This document shows positions 9,249-18,295 of a stretch of DNA of 64,000 nucleotides, piece after piece. Numbering within the stretch: the stretch's first letter is position 1; every line of letters starts with the position of its first letter. The notes beneath the pieces were generated by a model that was given only the letters and a program-made list of their open reading frames with translations, searched no databases and was not told the DNA's origin. The DNA is taken from assembly GCF_002259605.1 (NCBI RefSeq), contig NZ_MWWR01000017.1, positions 1 to 64,000 on the forward strand, in the 5' to 3' direction. The position numbers were made by a program, and so were the translations under genes. This stretch comes from Pseudoscardovia radai (lineage in GTDB: Bacteria > Actinomycetota > Actinomycetes > Actinomycetales > Bifidobacteriaceae).

Positions 9249-9291
9249 CGTCGCCAGTCAGGTTACGGACGGGCGGATTCCGGGTACCCGC

Positions 9292-9347
9292 ACCGGCCAG
9301 ACTGCACCGGGCAGACTGCGCCGGGCAGACTGGCTCCGGCAGTCAGG
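9292..9347. repeat. Four 14-bp tandem repeats between comF and umuC
   Basis: Units at 9292, 9306 and 9320 follow the pattern RCCGGSCAGACTGS; a fourth (9334-9347, CTCCGGCAGTCAGG) is diverged. The last one reaches into the 3' end of umuC. No poly-T tract accompanies it, so it is not a typical terminator. Confidence 0.6.
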
Positions 9348-10659
9348 CGCGGACAACGGCCATCTCATCCCAACGCGTTGTACACCGGCGCGACATCATG
9401 GTCCGCTTCATGGTCCATGACGCTCCCGTGTCATCGTTCCACCGCCCCGTGCCGCGGATTCCGCTGTAGCCGATGCCGACGCGCGCAGGACCGAACTTAT
9501 GCGTGATGCGTTCCAGCGTATCCCCGAGCCCCGTATCGCGCGTCGCCTCGAAACCCTCGAGCGGCTGGTACGCCTCGGCATCGCATAGGTCGCACAGCAT
9601 GACGCCCGCCCGCACGTATCTCTCGCCGGGGATCATGCGCCCGCGCACGGCCTGGCAGGCGGCTTTGCAGATAACCACCGGGTCGTCCGACGGATTGTCC
9701 AGATGGCACAGGCCGGAGATATGCGTGCGCCCGGTGCCGTCCTCGTTCGTCGGCCCCGTGCCGCAGAACACGACCACCGTCGAGCACAGGCTGCCCTGCC
9801 GTGTGAGACGCCGCACGGCCTTCTGCGCATACACCTCCAGCGCCTGGCGCATCGTGGCCTCGTCGGCAACGGGGTGGGAGAACATGCGCGAGCACATGAT
9901 CTGCGTCGTGCGCGTGCCATTAAGCGCACTGTTCTCGTCCTCGATGCACGGGGTGCCGCGCAGTTCGAGAACCGTGCGCTCGAGCCGCACCGAATACCGC
10001 CTCTGGATGGCCGCCGGGTCGCAGTCGCGCAGATCGGCCGCCGTCAGGATGCCGCGGCTCATAAGGCGCGGGGCCAGACGCCGGCCCACGCCCCAGATAT
10101 CGGCCACATCCACGTCGCGCAGCGGGTCATGGCCCGCACGGTGCACGAGGTCGTCCCATGAGTCGACGCCATGGCGGGCGTCGTGCTTCTTGACCCAGTG
10201 GCTCGTGATCTTGGCCAGCGTTTTCGTGGGGGCGATGCCGACCGACACCGGCACGCCCACGCCGTGCAGCACGGCCGAGCGCATGGCGAGGCAGCGGTTA
10301 GTGAGCGCGACGTCGACGGGGGAGCGCGTTACGAGGAAGCATTCGTCGATCGAATAGATCTCCTGATGGGCGAAGAACCCAGACATCACCGACATCATGC
10401 GCGCCGACAGACTGGCGTACAGCTCGTAGTTCGAGCTGCGCGCCACCACGCCGTCGCGCTCGGCGCGGTCGCGGATCTTGAACCACGGGATGCCCTCGGG
10501 AATGCCCAGGGCCTTCGCCTGCGCGCTGCGCGCCACCACGCAGCCGTCGTTATTCGACAGCACCACCATGGGCCGTCCTATAAGCGAGGGGTCGAAAACG
10601 CATTCGCAGGACGCGAAGAAGCTGTTCGCGTCGGCGAGGATGAAGGTCGGGGCGCTCAT
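9343..10659 (-). CDS. umuC: Y-family DNA polymerase, UmuC-like
   Basis: This 438-residue translesion polymerase is the catalytic subunit of a Pol V-type mutasome. The palm shows the metal-binding Asp in [12 protein letters not shown] at the N-terminus and the second acidic pair in YSIDECFL near residue 100. [14 protein letters not shown] and the DNA-binding helix-hairpin region [13 protein letters not shown] follow. The C-terminal little-finger part contains [10 protein letters not shown]. Its ATG overlaps the stop of umuD in an ATGA arrangement, indicating coupled translation. It would be made during the SOS response from the operators upstream of umuD. The last 30 residues are irregular and may be poorly conserved. 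Confidence 0.92.
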   Translation of the reverse strand: MSAPTFILADANSFFASCECVFDPSLIGRPMVVLSNNDGCVVARSAQAKALGIPEGIPWFKIRDRAERDGVVARSSNYELYASLSARMMSVMSGFFAHQEIYSIDECFLVTRSPVDVALTNRCLAMRSAVLHGVGVPVSVGIAPTKTLAKITSHWVKKHDARHGVDSWDDLVHRAGHDPLRDVDVADIWGVGRRLAPRLMSRGILTAADLRDCDPAAIQRRYSVRLERTVLELRGTPCIEDENSALNGTRTTQIMCSRMFSHPVADEATMRQALEVYAQKAVRRLTRQGSLCSTVVVFCGTGPTNEDGTGRTHISGLCHLDNPSDDPVVICKAACQAVRGRMIPGERYVRAGVMLCDLCDAEAYQPLEGFEATRDTGLGDTLERITHKFGPARVGIGYSGIRGTGRWNDDTGASWTMKRTMMSRRCTTRWDEMAVVRA

Positions 10660-11183
10660 GGCATGTCCCTTCCCGCCGACTGTGCCGCTGCCTGCGTCCT
10701 TGACTCCGTGCCAGCCACCGCGGGACGCCCGTACTGCGCGCGGCTGCACTGCCAGTGGTAGTTCCCGATGACGACGCCCCACACCGTCATGTCGTCGCCC
10801 GGATCCAGCCGGATATCCGGGTAGGCGGCGTTTTCCGGATGCAGGAACAGCCCTCCCTGCCTGTCCTGCGCCAGACGCTTAACCGTCAGCTCCCCGTCGA
10901 CGGCCGCGATGACGATGTCATCGGGCCGCGGACGCAGTGACCGGTCGACGATGAGGATGTCGCCGTCGAAGATGCCGGCTCCCTCCATCGAGTCGCCGGC
11001 CACGCTGACGACGAATGTGGTGTCGGGGTGGATGATGAGGTTCTCGTCCAGCGAGAAATCACCCGTGAAATAGTCCTGCGCCACGGACGGAAAACCCGCA
11101 TGGACCGCCTCGAGCGCCGCCGGCACCGGGTGCGGCGACACATCCAGCGGCCGTGGTGCGCTGACGATGCCATATCCAGCCAT
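10656..11183 (-). CDS. umuD: UmuD-like S24 peptidase / mutasome accessory protein
   Basis: The protein has 175 residues and the LexA/UmuD (S24) autoprotease fold. The probable self-cleavage site is the Ala-Gly in [10 protein letters not shown]. The catalytic Ser is in [11 protein letters not shown] and the catalytic Lys in DGELTVKRL. After RecA-stimulated self-cleavage it would form the active mutasome with UmuC. ATG 11183 is chosen because AAAGGAGGGG lies directly upstream; the longer frame to 11324 runs through the operator region. The C-terminus extends about 20 residues past the fold and overlaps the umuC start by 4 bp. Confidence 0.9.
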   Translation of the reverse strand: MAGYGIVSAPRPLDVSPHPVPAALEAVHAGFPSVAQDYFTGDFSLDENLIIHPDTTFVVSVAGDSMEGAGIFDGDILIVDRSLRPRPDDIVIAAVDGELTVKRLAQDRQGGLFLHPENAAYPDIRLDPGDDMTVWGVVIGNYHWQCSRAQYGRPAVAGTESRTQAAAQSAGRDMP

Positions 11184-11195
11184 GGCCCCTCCTTT

Positions 11196-11230
11196 CGAAC
11201 GTATGTACCAGTATAGAACACACGTTCGAA
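11196..11230 (-). promoter_or_regulatory. Two LexA-type SOS operators before umuDC
   Basis: Two sites resembling the actinobacterial/Gram-positive SOS box (CGAAC-N4-GTTCG) lie side by side. The distal one reads TTCGAACGTGTGTTCTA on the minus strand (11214-11230) and departs from the palindrome only at its last positions. The proximal one reads CGAACGTATGTACC on the plus strand (11196-11209). They end 12 bp before the umuD start, where bound LexA would block transcription or its start. Confidence 0.8.
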
Positions 11231-11274
11231 ATAGGTGACCACTATCGTAAAAACGGCGGAACGACGCGCCTCGC

Positions 11275-12417
11275 TCAGCGTGTCGCGCCCTCCGCGCTGC
11301 CATCGGTCGCACCCTCCGCGTCATCGTGGTGGTGCTTCGGCAGCGTGATCTCGAAATCGGCGCCGCGCGGATCGTCGACCACGCGCACGGAACCGCCGTG
11401 CAACTGCGCCGCCCACCTCGCGATCGGCAGGCCCAGGCCCGTGCCGCCGGACTCGGTGCCCGGATGCCCTCCCTTGCCCTTGACGTAGCGGCGGAAGATA
11501 TCGCCGCGCGCCGACACGGGGATCTGCGAGCCGTAGTTGATGACGTTCACCACCACCGTGTCATGCGGCTTGTCGACGCGCGCCTTGATAAGCACCTCGC
11601 TGCCGTCCGCCGAATGCTTGAGCGCGTTCGAGATAATGTTCGTGAAAAGCTGGCGCAGACGGTCGGGGTCGCCCTCCATCTCGATGTCGTCGGGAACGGT
11701 CATCGAGATGGTGTGGTTATGCCCTCCGTCGGCGATTTCGAGCGGCTCCGTCGTCTCCTCGATGAAATCCTTCAGGTTGAACGTCGTGATCTCGAGGCTC
11801 GCCGCGCCGGCCTCCATGCGCGAGAGATCGAGCAGGAAGGCGATGAGATCGCCCAGGCGCTGCGTTTGCGTAAGGATGCTTTCCAGATTCGCCTCGTTCG
11901 GCTCGATGATGCCGTCCGCCATGTTCTCGACCTGCGCCTGGAGTGCGGAGACGGGGGTGCGCAGCTCGTGGCTCACGTTCGCGATGAGGTCACGGCGCAT
12001 CGTGTCGGAATGTTCCAGCTCCTCGGCCATGAGGTTGAAGGCGCGCGCCAGCTGGCCTATCTCGTCGCGGCTGCGCGTTGCGCCGTGCACGCGCACCTGG
12101 TAGTCGCCGTCCGAGACGGCCTCGGCCGCGTCGCGGATCTCGCGCAGCTGCGCCGTCAGGCCGCGGGAGAAGGCGTAGGTGATGGCCAGTGCCACCACCA
12201 TCGTGATGGGGAAGGCGAACCATTCGCTCAGCCCGCATTTGAGCATGATCCACGACATGATGAAGACGATGATCGTGTCGATGATGATGAGGACGCTGAG
12301 CTCCACCTTCAGAGACGACAGCGTTCCGATGAGAACGGCGTGCTGGGCGCCGCGGCGACTGATATTCGACGCGGATGATGCCGTGCGCATGCGCGCGCCG
12401 CGTGTTTTCCTCTGCAT
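11275..12417 (-). CDS. Sensor histidine kinase, two membrane segments
   Basis: The protein has 380 residues. Two hydrophobic segments (VELSVLIIIDTIIVFIMSW, then FAFPITMVVALAITYAF) are separated by only a few residues, so there is no real extracellular sensor domain and the signal is probably sensed in the membrane or by a partner. A HAMP linker follows, then HisKA with the phospho-accepting His in NVSHELRTPVSAL, then the ATP-binding domain with N box IISNALKHSADG and G box GGTGLGLPIA. ATG 12417 is chosen because GGGAGG lies 6 nt upstream. It is encoded after its response regulator (12536-13273) with a terminator-like hairpin between them. Confidence 0.9.
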   Translation of the reverse strand: MQRKTRGARMRTASSASNISRRGAQHAVLIGTLSSLKVELSVLIIIDTIIVFIMSWIMLKCGLSEWFAFPITMVVALAITYAFSRGLTAQLREIRDAAEAVSDGDYQVRVHGATRSRDEIGQLARAFNLMAEELEHSDTMRRDLIANVSHELRTPVSALQAQVENMADGIIEPNEANLESILTQTQRLGDLIAFLLDLSRMEAGAASLEITTFNLKDFIEETTEPLEIADGGHNHTISMTVPDDIEMEGDPDRLRQLFTNIISNALKHSADGSEVLIKARVDKPHDTVVVNVINYGSQIPVSARGDIFRRYVKGKGGHPGTESGGTGLGLPIARWAAQLHGGSVRVVDDPRGADFEITLPKHHHDDAEGATDGSAEGATR

Positions 12418-12500
12418 TCGGTTTCCTCCCATGGCCGTCGGGCCCTCGGCCGCATTCGGCCGTCGTTCACATGGTATCGCGTCGGCGGCGGGGTACGAAA

Positions 12501-12526
12501 AAGGCGCTCCGACGGGGGAGCGCCTT
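12501..12526 (-). terminator. Hairpin between response regulator and kinase
   Basis: A 10-bp perfect stem (AAGGCGCTCC / GGAGCGCCTT) with a 6-nt loop lies 10 nt after the regulator stop and is followed on the minus strand by TTTTTCG. It has the form of an intrinsic terminator, probably a partial one that makes more regulator than kinase. Confidence 0.75.
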
Positions 12527-12535
12527 GGCGTTTGT

Positions 12536-13273
12536 CTACTTCGCGGAGGGACGTGCTGGGGCACCCTCCGGCGGTTCGAAGGCGTAGCCGACGCCGTGCA
12601 CGGTGCGGATCATCTCCGGGCCGAGCTTGTGGCGCAGCGCCTTGACATGCGAGTCCACCGTGCGCGTGCCCGAGGCGTCGACCCAGTCCCACACCTCTTC
12701 GAGCAGCGTCTCGCGGCTCAGCACCGTCTTGGGCTTGCGTGCGAGCGTGGCCAGAAGGTCGAACTCGGTGGGGGTCAGATGCACCTCCTCGCCGTGCAGC
12801 GTCACGATGCGCTGCGTGGGGTCGATGACGAGGTCGCCGTAGTCAAGGACCTTCTCGTTCTCCGAGTTCTTCGCGATGATCTTCGCACGCTCCACGCGGC
12901 GCAGAAGCGCCTTGCAGCGCGCGATGAGCTCGCGCATGGAGAACGGCTTGGTCATGTAGTCGTCCGCTCCCGCGCCCAGGCCGATGACCTTGTCGGATTC
13001 GTCGTCGCGGGCCGTCAGGATGAGGACGGGCACCGGGCGCGCGGCCGTGATGCGTCGCGTCGCCTCGAGTCCATCCATGACGGGGAGCATGATGTCCATG
13101 ATCACCAGATCCGGCTTGATCTGGGCGGCCGTCTGCACGGCGCTCTGACCGTCGGCGCATACGCGCGCGGTCCAGCCTTCCGCGGCCAGTCGCTGGGCGA
13201 TGGCCGTGGCGAGCGTCGGTTCGTCCTCCACCACGAGAACCGTGTAATTCTCTTGCCCGGCAGTAGTGCTCAT
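12536..13273 (-). CDS. OmpR-family response regulator
   Basis: The protein has 245 residues. The receiver domain contains VEDEPTLATAIA, the phospho-accepting Asp in DLVIMDIMLP, the conserved Thr in LILTARDDE and the Lys in YMTKPFSMREL. A winged-helix DNA-binding domain follows, with LTPTEFDLLATLA and RTVDSHVKALRHKLG. It would receive phosphate from the adjacent kinase and bind direct repeats in target promoters. The gene starts 16 nt downstream of a perfect inverted repeat (13289-13325) that could control it. The regulon cannot be read from sequence. Confidence 0.93.
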   Translation of the reverse strand: MSTTAGQENYTVLVVEDEPTLATAIAQRLAAEGWTARVCADGQSAVQTAAQIKPDLVIMDIMLPVMDGLEATRRITAARPVPVLILTARDDESDKVIGLGAGADDYMTKPFSMRELIARCKALLRRVERAKIIAKNSENEKVLDYGDLVIDPTQRIVTLHGEEVHLTPTEFDLLATLARKPKTVLSRETLLEEVWDWVDASGTRTVDSHVKALRHKLGPEMIRTVHGVGYAFEPPEGAPARPSAK

Positions 13274-13288
13274 AAATGTCGTCTTTCT

Positions 13289-13325
13289 ATTTCAGGGCGG
13301 TGGCTTTCGCCGACCGCCCTGAAAT
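13289..13325. promoter_or_regulatory. 13-bp perfect inverted repeat before the response regulator
   Basis: ATTTCAGGGCGGT (13289-13301) and its exact complement ACCGCCCTGAAAT (13313-13325) are separated by 11 nt, ending 16 nt before the regulator ATG. No T tract follows on either strand, so an operator or leader hairpin is more likely than a terminator. Confidence 0.6.
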
Positions 13326-13482
13326 CCTCATGAAGTCATAAGACCGCGAATGCCGTGCCGCGGGCGGGCGAATGCGATGCGATGTGCATATCGCCCGTCG
13401 TGTCAATCCGCCGAATGGCGAATCGGCAATCGTCTCGCCGAATCGTCAATCGTCGGATCTTCCGACCGCCCGCGGCAGGAAC

Positions 13483-15738
13483 TCAGTCTTCCACCGGCTT
13501 CAAGAATATCGCACCGAGTGCGGGAACGGTAACCTTCGTGGAGAACGGACGCGAATGGTATTCGCCTGCGTTCGCCTCGATGTCATCGTTGTGGATGTTG
13601 GACCCGCCGTAGGCGAGGTCGTCGGTGGTGAGGATCTCCTTCCACTTGCCGCCGCGGGGCAGCGGCACCTGGTAGTCGCTCCAGGCGGTGCCGGAGAAGT
13701 TCACGACCACGACGAGCGGGTTGCCGGCCTTGTCGAGGCGCATGTAGCTCAGCGTGTTGTGGTCGGCGTCGTCCGAGGTCAGCCACTGGAAGCCGGCCGG
13801 GTCGTTGTCGAGCTCCCACAGCGCCGGGTTCTCGCGGTAGACGCGGTTGAGGTCGCGCACGAGACGCTGCACGCCCTGGTGGTCCTGCCAGTTGAGGGAA
13901 TCCCAGTCGATGCTCCAGTTCTCGTTCCACTCGCCGAACTGCGCCAGCTCGTTGCCCATGAAGGAGAGCTTCTTGCCCGGATGCGTCCACTGGTAGGCGA
14001 ACAGCGCGCGCACGCCGGCGAAGCGCTGCCAGTCGTTGCCCGGCATGCGGCCGATGAGGGAGCCCTTGCCGTGCACCACCTCGTCATGCGAGATCGGGAG
14101 CACGTAATGCTCGGAGTAGGCGTACACCATCGAGAACGTGATCTCGTCGTGGTGCCACTTGCGGTCGATCGGCGGGTACTGCAGGTACTGCAGCGTATCG
14201 TGCATCCAGCCCATGTTCCACTTCAGGCCGAAGCCCAGGCCGTTCGCGCTCGTCGGGGCGGTGACGCCCGGCCACGCGGTGGACTCCTCGGCGATCATCA
14301 TGATGCCGGGGTAGTTGAGGTAGCACGTGCCCGTGGCCTCCTTGAGGAACTCGATGGCCTCGAGGTTCTCGCGGCCGCCGTAGATGTTCGGGCGCCACTG
14401 GCCGGGCTCGCGGCTGTAGTCGAGGTACAGCATGGACGACACGGCGTCGACGCGCAGGCCGTCCACATGGTACTCGTCGAGCCAGTAGCAGGCGTTCGCC
14501 ACGAGGAAGTTGCGCACCTCGTTGCGGCCGAAGTTGAACACATACGTGCCCCAGTCGGGATGCTCGCCGCGCAGCGGGTCCGGATCTTCGTACAGCGGGG
14601 TGCCGTCGAAGCGGCCGAGGGCGAAATCGTCCTTCGGGAAATGGGCGGGGACCCAGTCCATGATGACGCCGATGCCGGCCTTGTGGAAGCGGTCGACCAT
14701 GTACTTGAAGTCGTCGACGTCGCCGAAGCGGGAGTCGGGGGCGTAGTAGCCGGTCACCTGATAGCCCCAGGATCCGGCGAAGGGGTGCTCGGCGAGCGGC
14801 AGGAACTCGACGTGGGTGAAGCCCATGTCCTTGACATAGCGCACCAGTTCATCGGCGAGCTGGCGGTAGGTGTATCCCTGCTTCCACGATCCGGCGTGGA
14901 CCTCGTAGATGCTCAGCGGACCGGTGTGGGGGTTGGTGGTGGAGCGACGCTGCATCCACTCCTCGTCCTGCCACTGGTAGTGCGAGTCCGACACGATCGA
15001 CGCGGTCTCCGGCGGGATCTGGTGATGGCGCTCGTACGGGTCGGCCTTCTGCTTCCACTCGTTGTTCGCGTTGAGCAGTTCGAACTTGTATCGGTCGCCG
15101 CCCTTGAGGCCCGGGATGAAGATCTCCCAGATGCCGGAGTTGCCCAGTTCGCGCATGGCGTGGGTGCGTCCGCTCCATCCGTTGAAGTCTCCGACAACCC
15201 TCACGCAGTGTGCGTTCGGGGCCCAGACCACGAACGAGACGCCCGTGATCGAATCGGCGGACGAGCCGTCGGGGGAGCCCATCGGATCGATGTAGGTGCG
15301 CACATGCGCGCCCATGACCTCCCACAGGCGGTAGTGGCGGCCTTCGCCGAACAGGTACATGTCGACGTCACCCACGGTGGGCAGGTAACGGTAGGGATCG
15401 TCGAGAACCGTCTCGGACCCGTCCTCGTACGTCGCGTGAATGCGATAGTCGGGGACCGAGTGGGAGCCGTCCTTGGCGGAGGCTGCGGGGACGACGGCCA
15501 CGAACACGCCGTTCCACTCATGCTTCGCCTCGTATTCCACACCATCGACCGTCACAATCGTGACTTCCTTCGCCATGGGGCGCAGGACGCGGACCGTGGC
15601 GTAGCGGTCGTTCGGCGCCGGGTTGAGGTGGGCGCCGAGAATCTGGTGCGGGTCGTAATAGACGCCGTTGCTGACACGGTCGAGTGCGTCGTGGTCGACT
15701 TCGATCGGTGTCGCATCTGTGATTACTGTCTTCTCCAT
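13483..15738 (-). CDS. glgB: 1,4-alpha-glucan branching enzyme
   Basis: GlgB forms alpha-1,6 branches in glycogen. The 751 residues comprise an N-terminal carbohydrate-binding/CBM48 region ([19 protein letters not shown]), the GH13 barrel and a C-terminal beta domain. The catalytic triad is visible: nucleophile Asp in LRVDAVSSM (near 429), acid Glu in IAEESTAW (near 483) and Asp in [10 protein letters not shown] (near 550). ATG 15738 is chosen because the product then starts [15 protein letters not shown] and a TAAACT hexamer lies 7 nt upstream, consistent with a leaderless mRNA. The frame is open to 15810 but without a better start. Glycogen debranching enzyme glgX lies 29 kb away. Confidence 0.96.
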   Translation of the reverse strand: MEKTVITDATPIEVDHDALDRVSNGVYYDPHQILGAHLNPAPNDRYATVRVLRPMAKEVTIVTVDGVEYEAKHEWNGVFVAVVPAASAKDGSHSVPDYRIHATYEDGSETVLDDPYRYLPTVGDVDMYLFGEGRHYRLWEVMGAHVRTYIDPMGSPDGSSADSITGVSFVVWAPNAHCVRVVGDFNGWSGRTHAMRELGNSGIWEIFIPGLKGGDRYKFELLNANNEWKQKADPYERHHQIPPETASIVSDSHYQWQDEEWMQRRSTTNPHTGPLSIYEVHAGSWKQGYTYRQLADELVRYVKDMGFTHVEFLPLAEHPFAGSWGYQVTGYYAPDSRFGDVDDFKYMVDRFHKAGIGVIMDWVPAHFPKDDFALGRFDGTPLYEDPDPLRGEHPDWGTYVFNFGRNEVRNFLVANACYWLDEYHVDGLRVDAVSSMLYLDYSREPGQWRPNIYGGRENLEAIEFLKEATGTCYLNYPGIMMIAEESTAWPGVTAPTSANGLGFGLKWNMGWMHDTLQYLQYPPIDRKWHHDEITFSMVYAYSEHYVLPISHDEVVHGKGSLIGRMPGNDWQRFAGVRALFAYQWTHPGKKLSFMGNELAQFGEWNENWSIDWDSLNWQDHQGVQRLVRDLNRVYRENPALWELDNDPAGFQWLTSDDADHNTLSYMRLDKAGNPLVVVVNFSGTAWSDYQVPLPRGGKWKEILTTDDLAYGGSNIHNDDIEANAGEYHSRPFSTKVTVPALGAIFLKPVED

Positions 15739-15745
15739 ATCACGA

Positions 15746-15751
15746 AGTTTA
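15746..15751 (-). promoter_or_regulatory. Candidate leaderless -10 element for glgB
   Basis: TAAACT on the minus strand is separated from the glgB ATG by 7 nt; no ribosome-binding site is seen. Confidence 0.4.
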
Positions 15752-15884
15752 CGAGACACTTTGAGCAAATTGCAACGTGAAACGCTGCCGATGCCGGAAA
15801 TTGGCCCCATATTTGGACGAAGTCATCCTCTGTTCTGGCGATTCGCGGCGCTGCGGGAGGGGTGGGGTGGGTTTTGGGAGGGGG

Positions 15885-16080
15885 TGGCGTTCGGCGGGTG
15901 TGGCGGCACCCACTTTGGGCAGTTTGGGTGGGTTTGGGGCGTTTGGCGGGCTGGTTTTGGCGTTAAGTGGGTGTGGTGGTACCCGCTTTAGGCAGTTTCG
16001 GGCGGTTGGGAACGGTTTTGGGGCCCGAAATGGCGTTGAGTGGGTGTGGTGGCACCCACTTTAGACGATTTGGGGTTGGA
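15885..16080. repeat. 73-bp tandem hairpin array A (3 units)
   Basis: Three units have their hairpin cores starting at 15894, 15967 and 16040, exactly 73 bp apart. Each core is G(C/T)GGGTG, six bases, then CACCC(A/G)C or a close variant, followed by TTT-rich and GGG-rich linker. The array fills the gap between the divergent glgB and carD starts. Confidence 0.85.
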
Positions 16081-16195
16081 ATCGTGTTACGCATGCGCGT
16101 CGTCGTTCGTTTCGTTCGCTCTGGGAGTATTCGCCGGCAGGTCGAGGGGGCATGGCATACTATGACAGATCGGGCGACTCTGGAGGAATGCATTC

Positions 16196-16810
16196 ATGGC
16201 TTATCATATCGGCGATACGGTTGTTTATCCCCGCCACGGCGCGGCGCGAGTGGAGGATATCCAGGACCGCAAGACGCCGGACGGCCAGACCCACACGTAT
16301 CTCAAGCTCGACGTGCTCTCGACCGATGGACTCGTTATCTTCGTCCCGGAGGAGAACGTCGAAAGCATCGGCGTGCGTGACATCGTCGATGGCAACGACG
16401 TGGGCAAGGTCTTCGAGATCCTGCGCACCCCGGTCGAGGAGGAGAAGACGAACTGGTCGCGGCGCTACAAGCTCAACCAGGAGCGCATCTCTTCGGGCGA
16501 CCTGCCGCAGATTGCGCATGTGGTGCGCGACCTGTCGCAGCGCGATGACGACGATCACGGCCTGTCCGCCGGCGAGAAGCGCATGCTGAGCAAGGCGCGC
16601 AAGGTGCTTACGGCAGAGATCTCGCTCTCGGAGAAGCTCTCCGAGGAGGAGACGCAGCGCCTGCTCGACGTCAACCTCGGCTTCGCCGATCCGCAGCCGG
16701 GCGACGAGAAGCATCACACGAAGGCTCCGGACGAGCCGGCGAGCGAAACGCTTGCGCGCATCGAGGCCCAGAACGCGAAGACCAAGAAGCGCACGACGAA
16801 GAAGAAATGA
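16196..16810 (+). CDS. carD: CarD-family RNA polymerase-binding regulator
   Basis: The protein has 204 residues. The N-terminal RNAP-interacting domain begins MAYHIGDTVVYPRHGAARVEDI, and a helical DNA-binding domain follows (ending near RKVLTAEISLSEKLSEEE). CarD stabilises open complexes, notably at rRNA promoters in actinobacteria. The C-terminus carries a Lys-rich tail (TKKRTTKKK) beyond the usual family end. TACTAT at 16158-16163 is a plausible -10, and a GGAGG site lies 10 nt before the ATG. The stop overlaps ispF by 4 bp (ATGA), a pairing often seen in actinobacteria. Confidence 0.94.
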   Translation: MAYHIGDTVVYPRHGAARVEDIQDRKTPDGQTHTYLKLDVLSTDGLVIFVPEENVESIGVRDIVDGNDVGKVFEILRTPVEEEKTNWSRRYKLNQERISSGDLPQIAHVVRDLSQRDDDDHGLSAGEKRMLSKARKVLTAEISLSEKLSEEETQRLLDVNLGFADPQPGDEKHHTKAPDEPASETLARIEAQNAKTKKRTTKKK

Positions 16811-17445
16811 GCGACGATTCCATGATCGGCGGGTCGGCTGCGGCCGGCGGCGCCGAGTTTCCGGCGATGCGCATCGGGCAGGGGTTCGATGCGCATCGCT
16901 TTTGCATACGTGGCGGCGATTCCGCCCTCGGCGAGGCTGACGGCGCTGCGCCCGTGCCCAGCAAGGAGGCGCCTCGCAAGGAGGCATCTTGCGAGGAAGC
17001 GCCGCAGCGCGAGTTGTGGCTCGCCTGCATACGATGGACCGATGACGAGGCGCGCGGAGTGGCCGGATTCGAGGGGGATTCCGACGGCGATGTGGCGGCC
17101 CACGCCCTGATCGACGCCATGCTGTCGGCATGCGACATGGGGGATATCGGATCGTTTTTCGGCGTCGGCGCATCCAGCCGTGGGGCCGGGCTCCATGGCG
17201 CGCCCATGCTGCGGGAGGTGGCCGCCGCCTGCTCGAAGGAAGGGTGGCGTTTCGCGAACGGCTGCGTGACCATCGTGGGAAACGAACCGCATGTGTCGCG
17301 CCATCGCGATGATGCGGCGCGCGCGATGTCCGCCGCCGCCGGCTTCCCCGTGCGCATCACCGCCACCACCAGCGACGGCATGGGGTTCACGGGGCGCGGC
17401 GAGGGCGCGGCCGCCCTGGCCAGCGTCCTCGCCTATCGCGGGTAA
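16807..17445 (+). CDS. ispF: 2-C-methyl-D-erythritol 2,4-cyclodiphosphate synthase
   Basis: IspF catalyses the cyclisation step of the MEP isoprenoid pathway. The metal-binding Asp and His are in RIGQGFDAHRF, further conserved residues in DSDGDVAAHALIDAMLSA and DMGDIGSFF, and the C-terminal signature in ATTSDGMGFTGRGEG. At 212 residues it is longer than the usual 155-165. About 20 extra residues precede the first motif, and roughly 30 residues (Glu/Lys/Ala/Pro-rich, containing KEAPRKEASCEEAPQRE) are inserted after the first strand. The ligand set looks intact, so activity is expected. It is translationally coupled to carD. Confidence 0.9.
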   Translation: MSDDSMIGGSAAAGGAEFPAMRIGQGFDAHRFCIRGGDSALGEADGAAPVPSKEAPRKEASCEEAPQRELWLACIRWTDDEARGVAGFEGDSDGDVAAHALIDAMLSACDMGDIGSFFGVGASSRGAGLHGAPMLREVAAACSKEGWRFANGCVTIVGNEPHVSRHRDDAARAMSAAAGFPVRITATTSDGMGFTGRGEGAAALASVLAYRG

Positions 17446-17464
17446 CGCCGCACCCCGGGCGCGC

Positions 17465-18295
17465 CTACCGCTGCGTCCGCCCGGTCGCGATCCGCGCCAC
17501 GAGCCACAGCACGGTGCTGATCGTGACGATGACGAAGCTCGGCGGGAACGGGAACATGGCGGCGAGCACAAGCCCGCCCCAGATGCTCGCCAGGCACAGC
17601 ACGCCCGACAGCAGCATCGCGGACATGGGGGAGCGCGTGAGCATGATGGCGGTGGCCGACGGCGTGACGACCAACGCAAACACGAGCAGTGTGCCCACGG
17701 CGGGCGCCGCCACGGTGATGACACCGGCCATCAGCGCCATGTACAGCATGCCCATGAGCCCGACCGGCACGCCCTTGGCGCGCGCCACCTGCTCGTTGAG
17801 GGAGCTGAACAGCAGCGGACGGTAGATGACGGCGAGCACCAGGAGCAGCACCGCGTCGAACGCGGCGAATCCGATGAGCTGCTCGTGCGAGATGGTCAGG
17901 ATCGAGCCGAAGAGAATCGACTGCATCTGCTTGGTGGCAGCCGACGACATGCGTGCGAAGAACATGCCCAGGCCCGTGGCGAAGGCCAGTACGGTGCCGG
18001 TGGCGATTTCGCGCTGCGACGCGCGCTTGCCGAGCGCGCCGATGATCAGCGCGCCGATCAGCGAGAACAGTCCCATGCCCCAGGATACGGGCAGTCCGAG
18101 CAGCACGGCGCCGGTCGCGCCCGGCAGTCCGATGTCGGCGAGCGCGTGGGCGGCGAACGACGAATGCCGGGTGATGGTGAAGTAGCCCATGGCGCCGGCC
18201 GCGATGGCGATGAGCAGTCCGGCGACCAGTGCGTTCGACATGAACGAGCCCGTGAGCAGGCCCCACCAATCGTTGTTGAATGTGAAATTCATCAT
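17465..18295 (-). CDS. Metal ABC transporter permease (ZnuB/MntB type)
   Basis: This 276-residue membrane protein has about 8-9 hydrophobic segments of the ABC-3 family that imports zinc or manganese. Conserved features include GLLIAIAAGAMGYFTITRHSS near the N-terminus, with ITRHSSFAAHALADIGLPG as the ATPase-facing loop, and a late VGTLLVFALVVTPSATA segment. Its start overlaps the ATPase stop in an ATGA arrangement. It ends 20 bp from the convergent ispF stop. The metal is not certain; a Zur-like operator upstream of the ATPase favours zinc. Confidence 0.9.
   Translation of the reverse strand: MMNFTFNNDWWGLLTGSFMSNALVAGLLIAIAAGAMGYFTITRHSSFAAHALADIGLPGATGAVLLGLPVSWGMGLFSLIGALIIGALGKRASQREIATGTVLAFATGLGMFFARMSSAATKQMQSILFGSILTISHEQLIGFAAFDAVLLLVLAVIYRPLLFSSLNEQVARAKGVPVGLMGMLYMALMAGVITVAAPAVGTLLVFALVVTPSATAIMLTRSPMSAMLLSGVLCLASIWGGLVLAAMFPFPPSFVIVTISTVLWLVARIATGRTQR

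Noticed and set aside
13372-15780. Plus-strand open frame of about 800 residues
   Set aside because: Exact antisense of glgB, which has all catalytic motifs.
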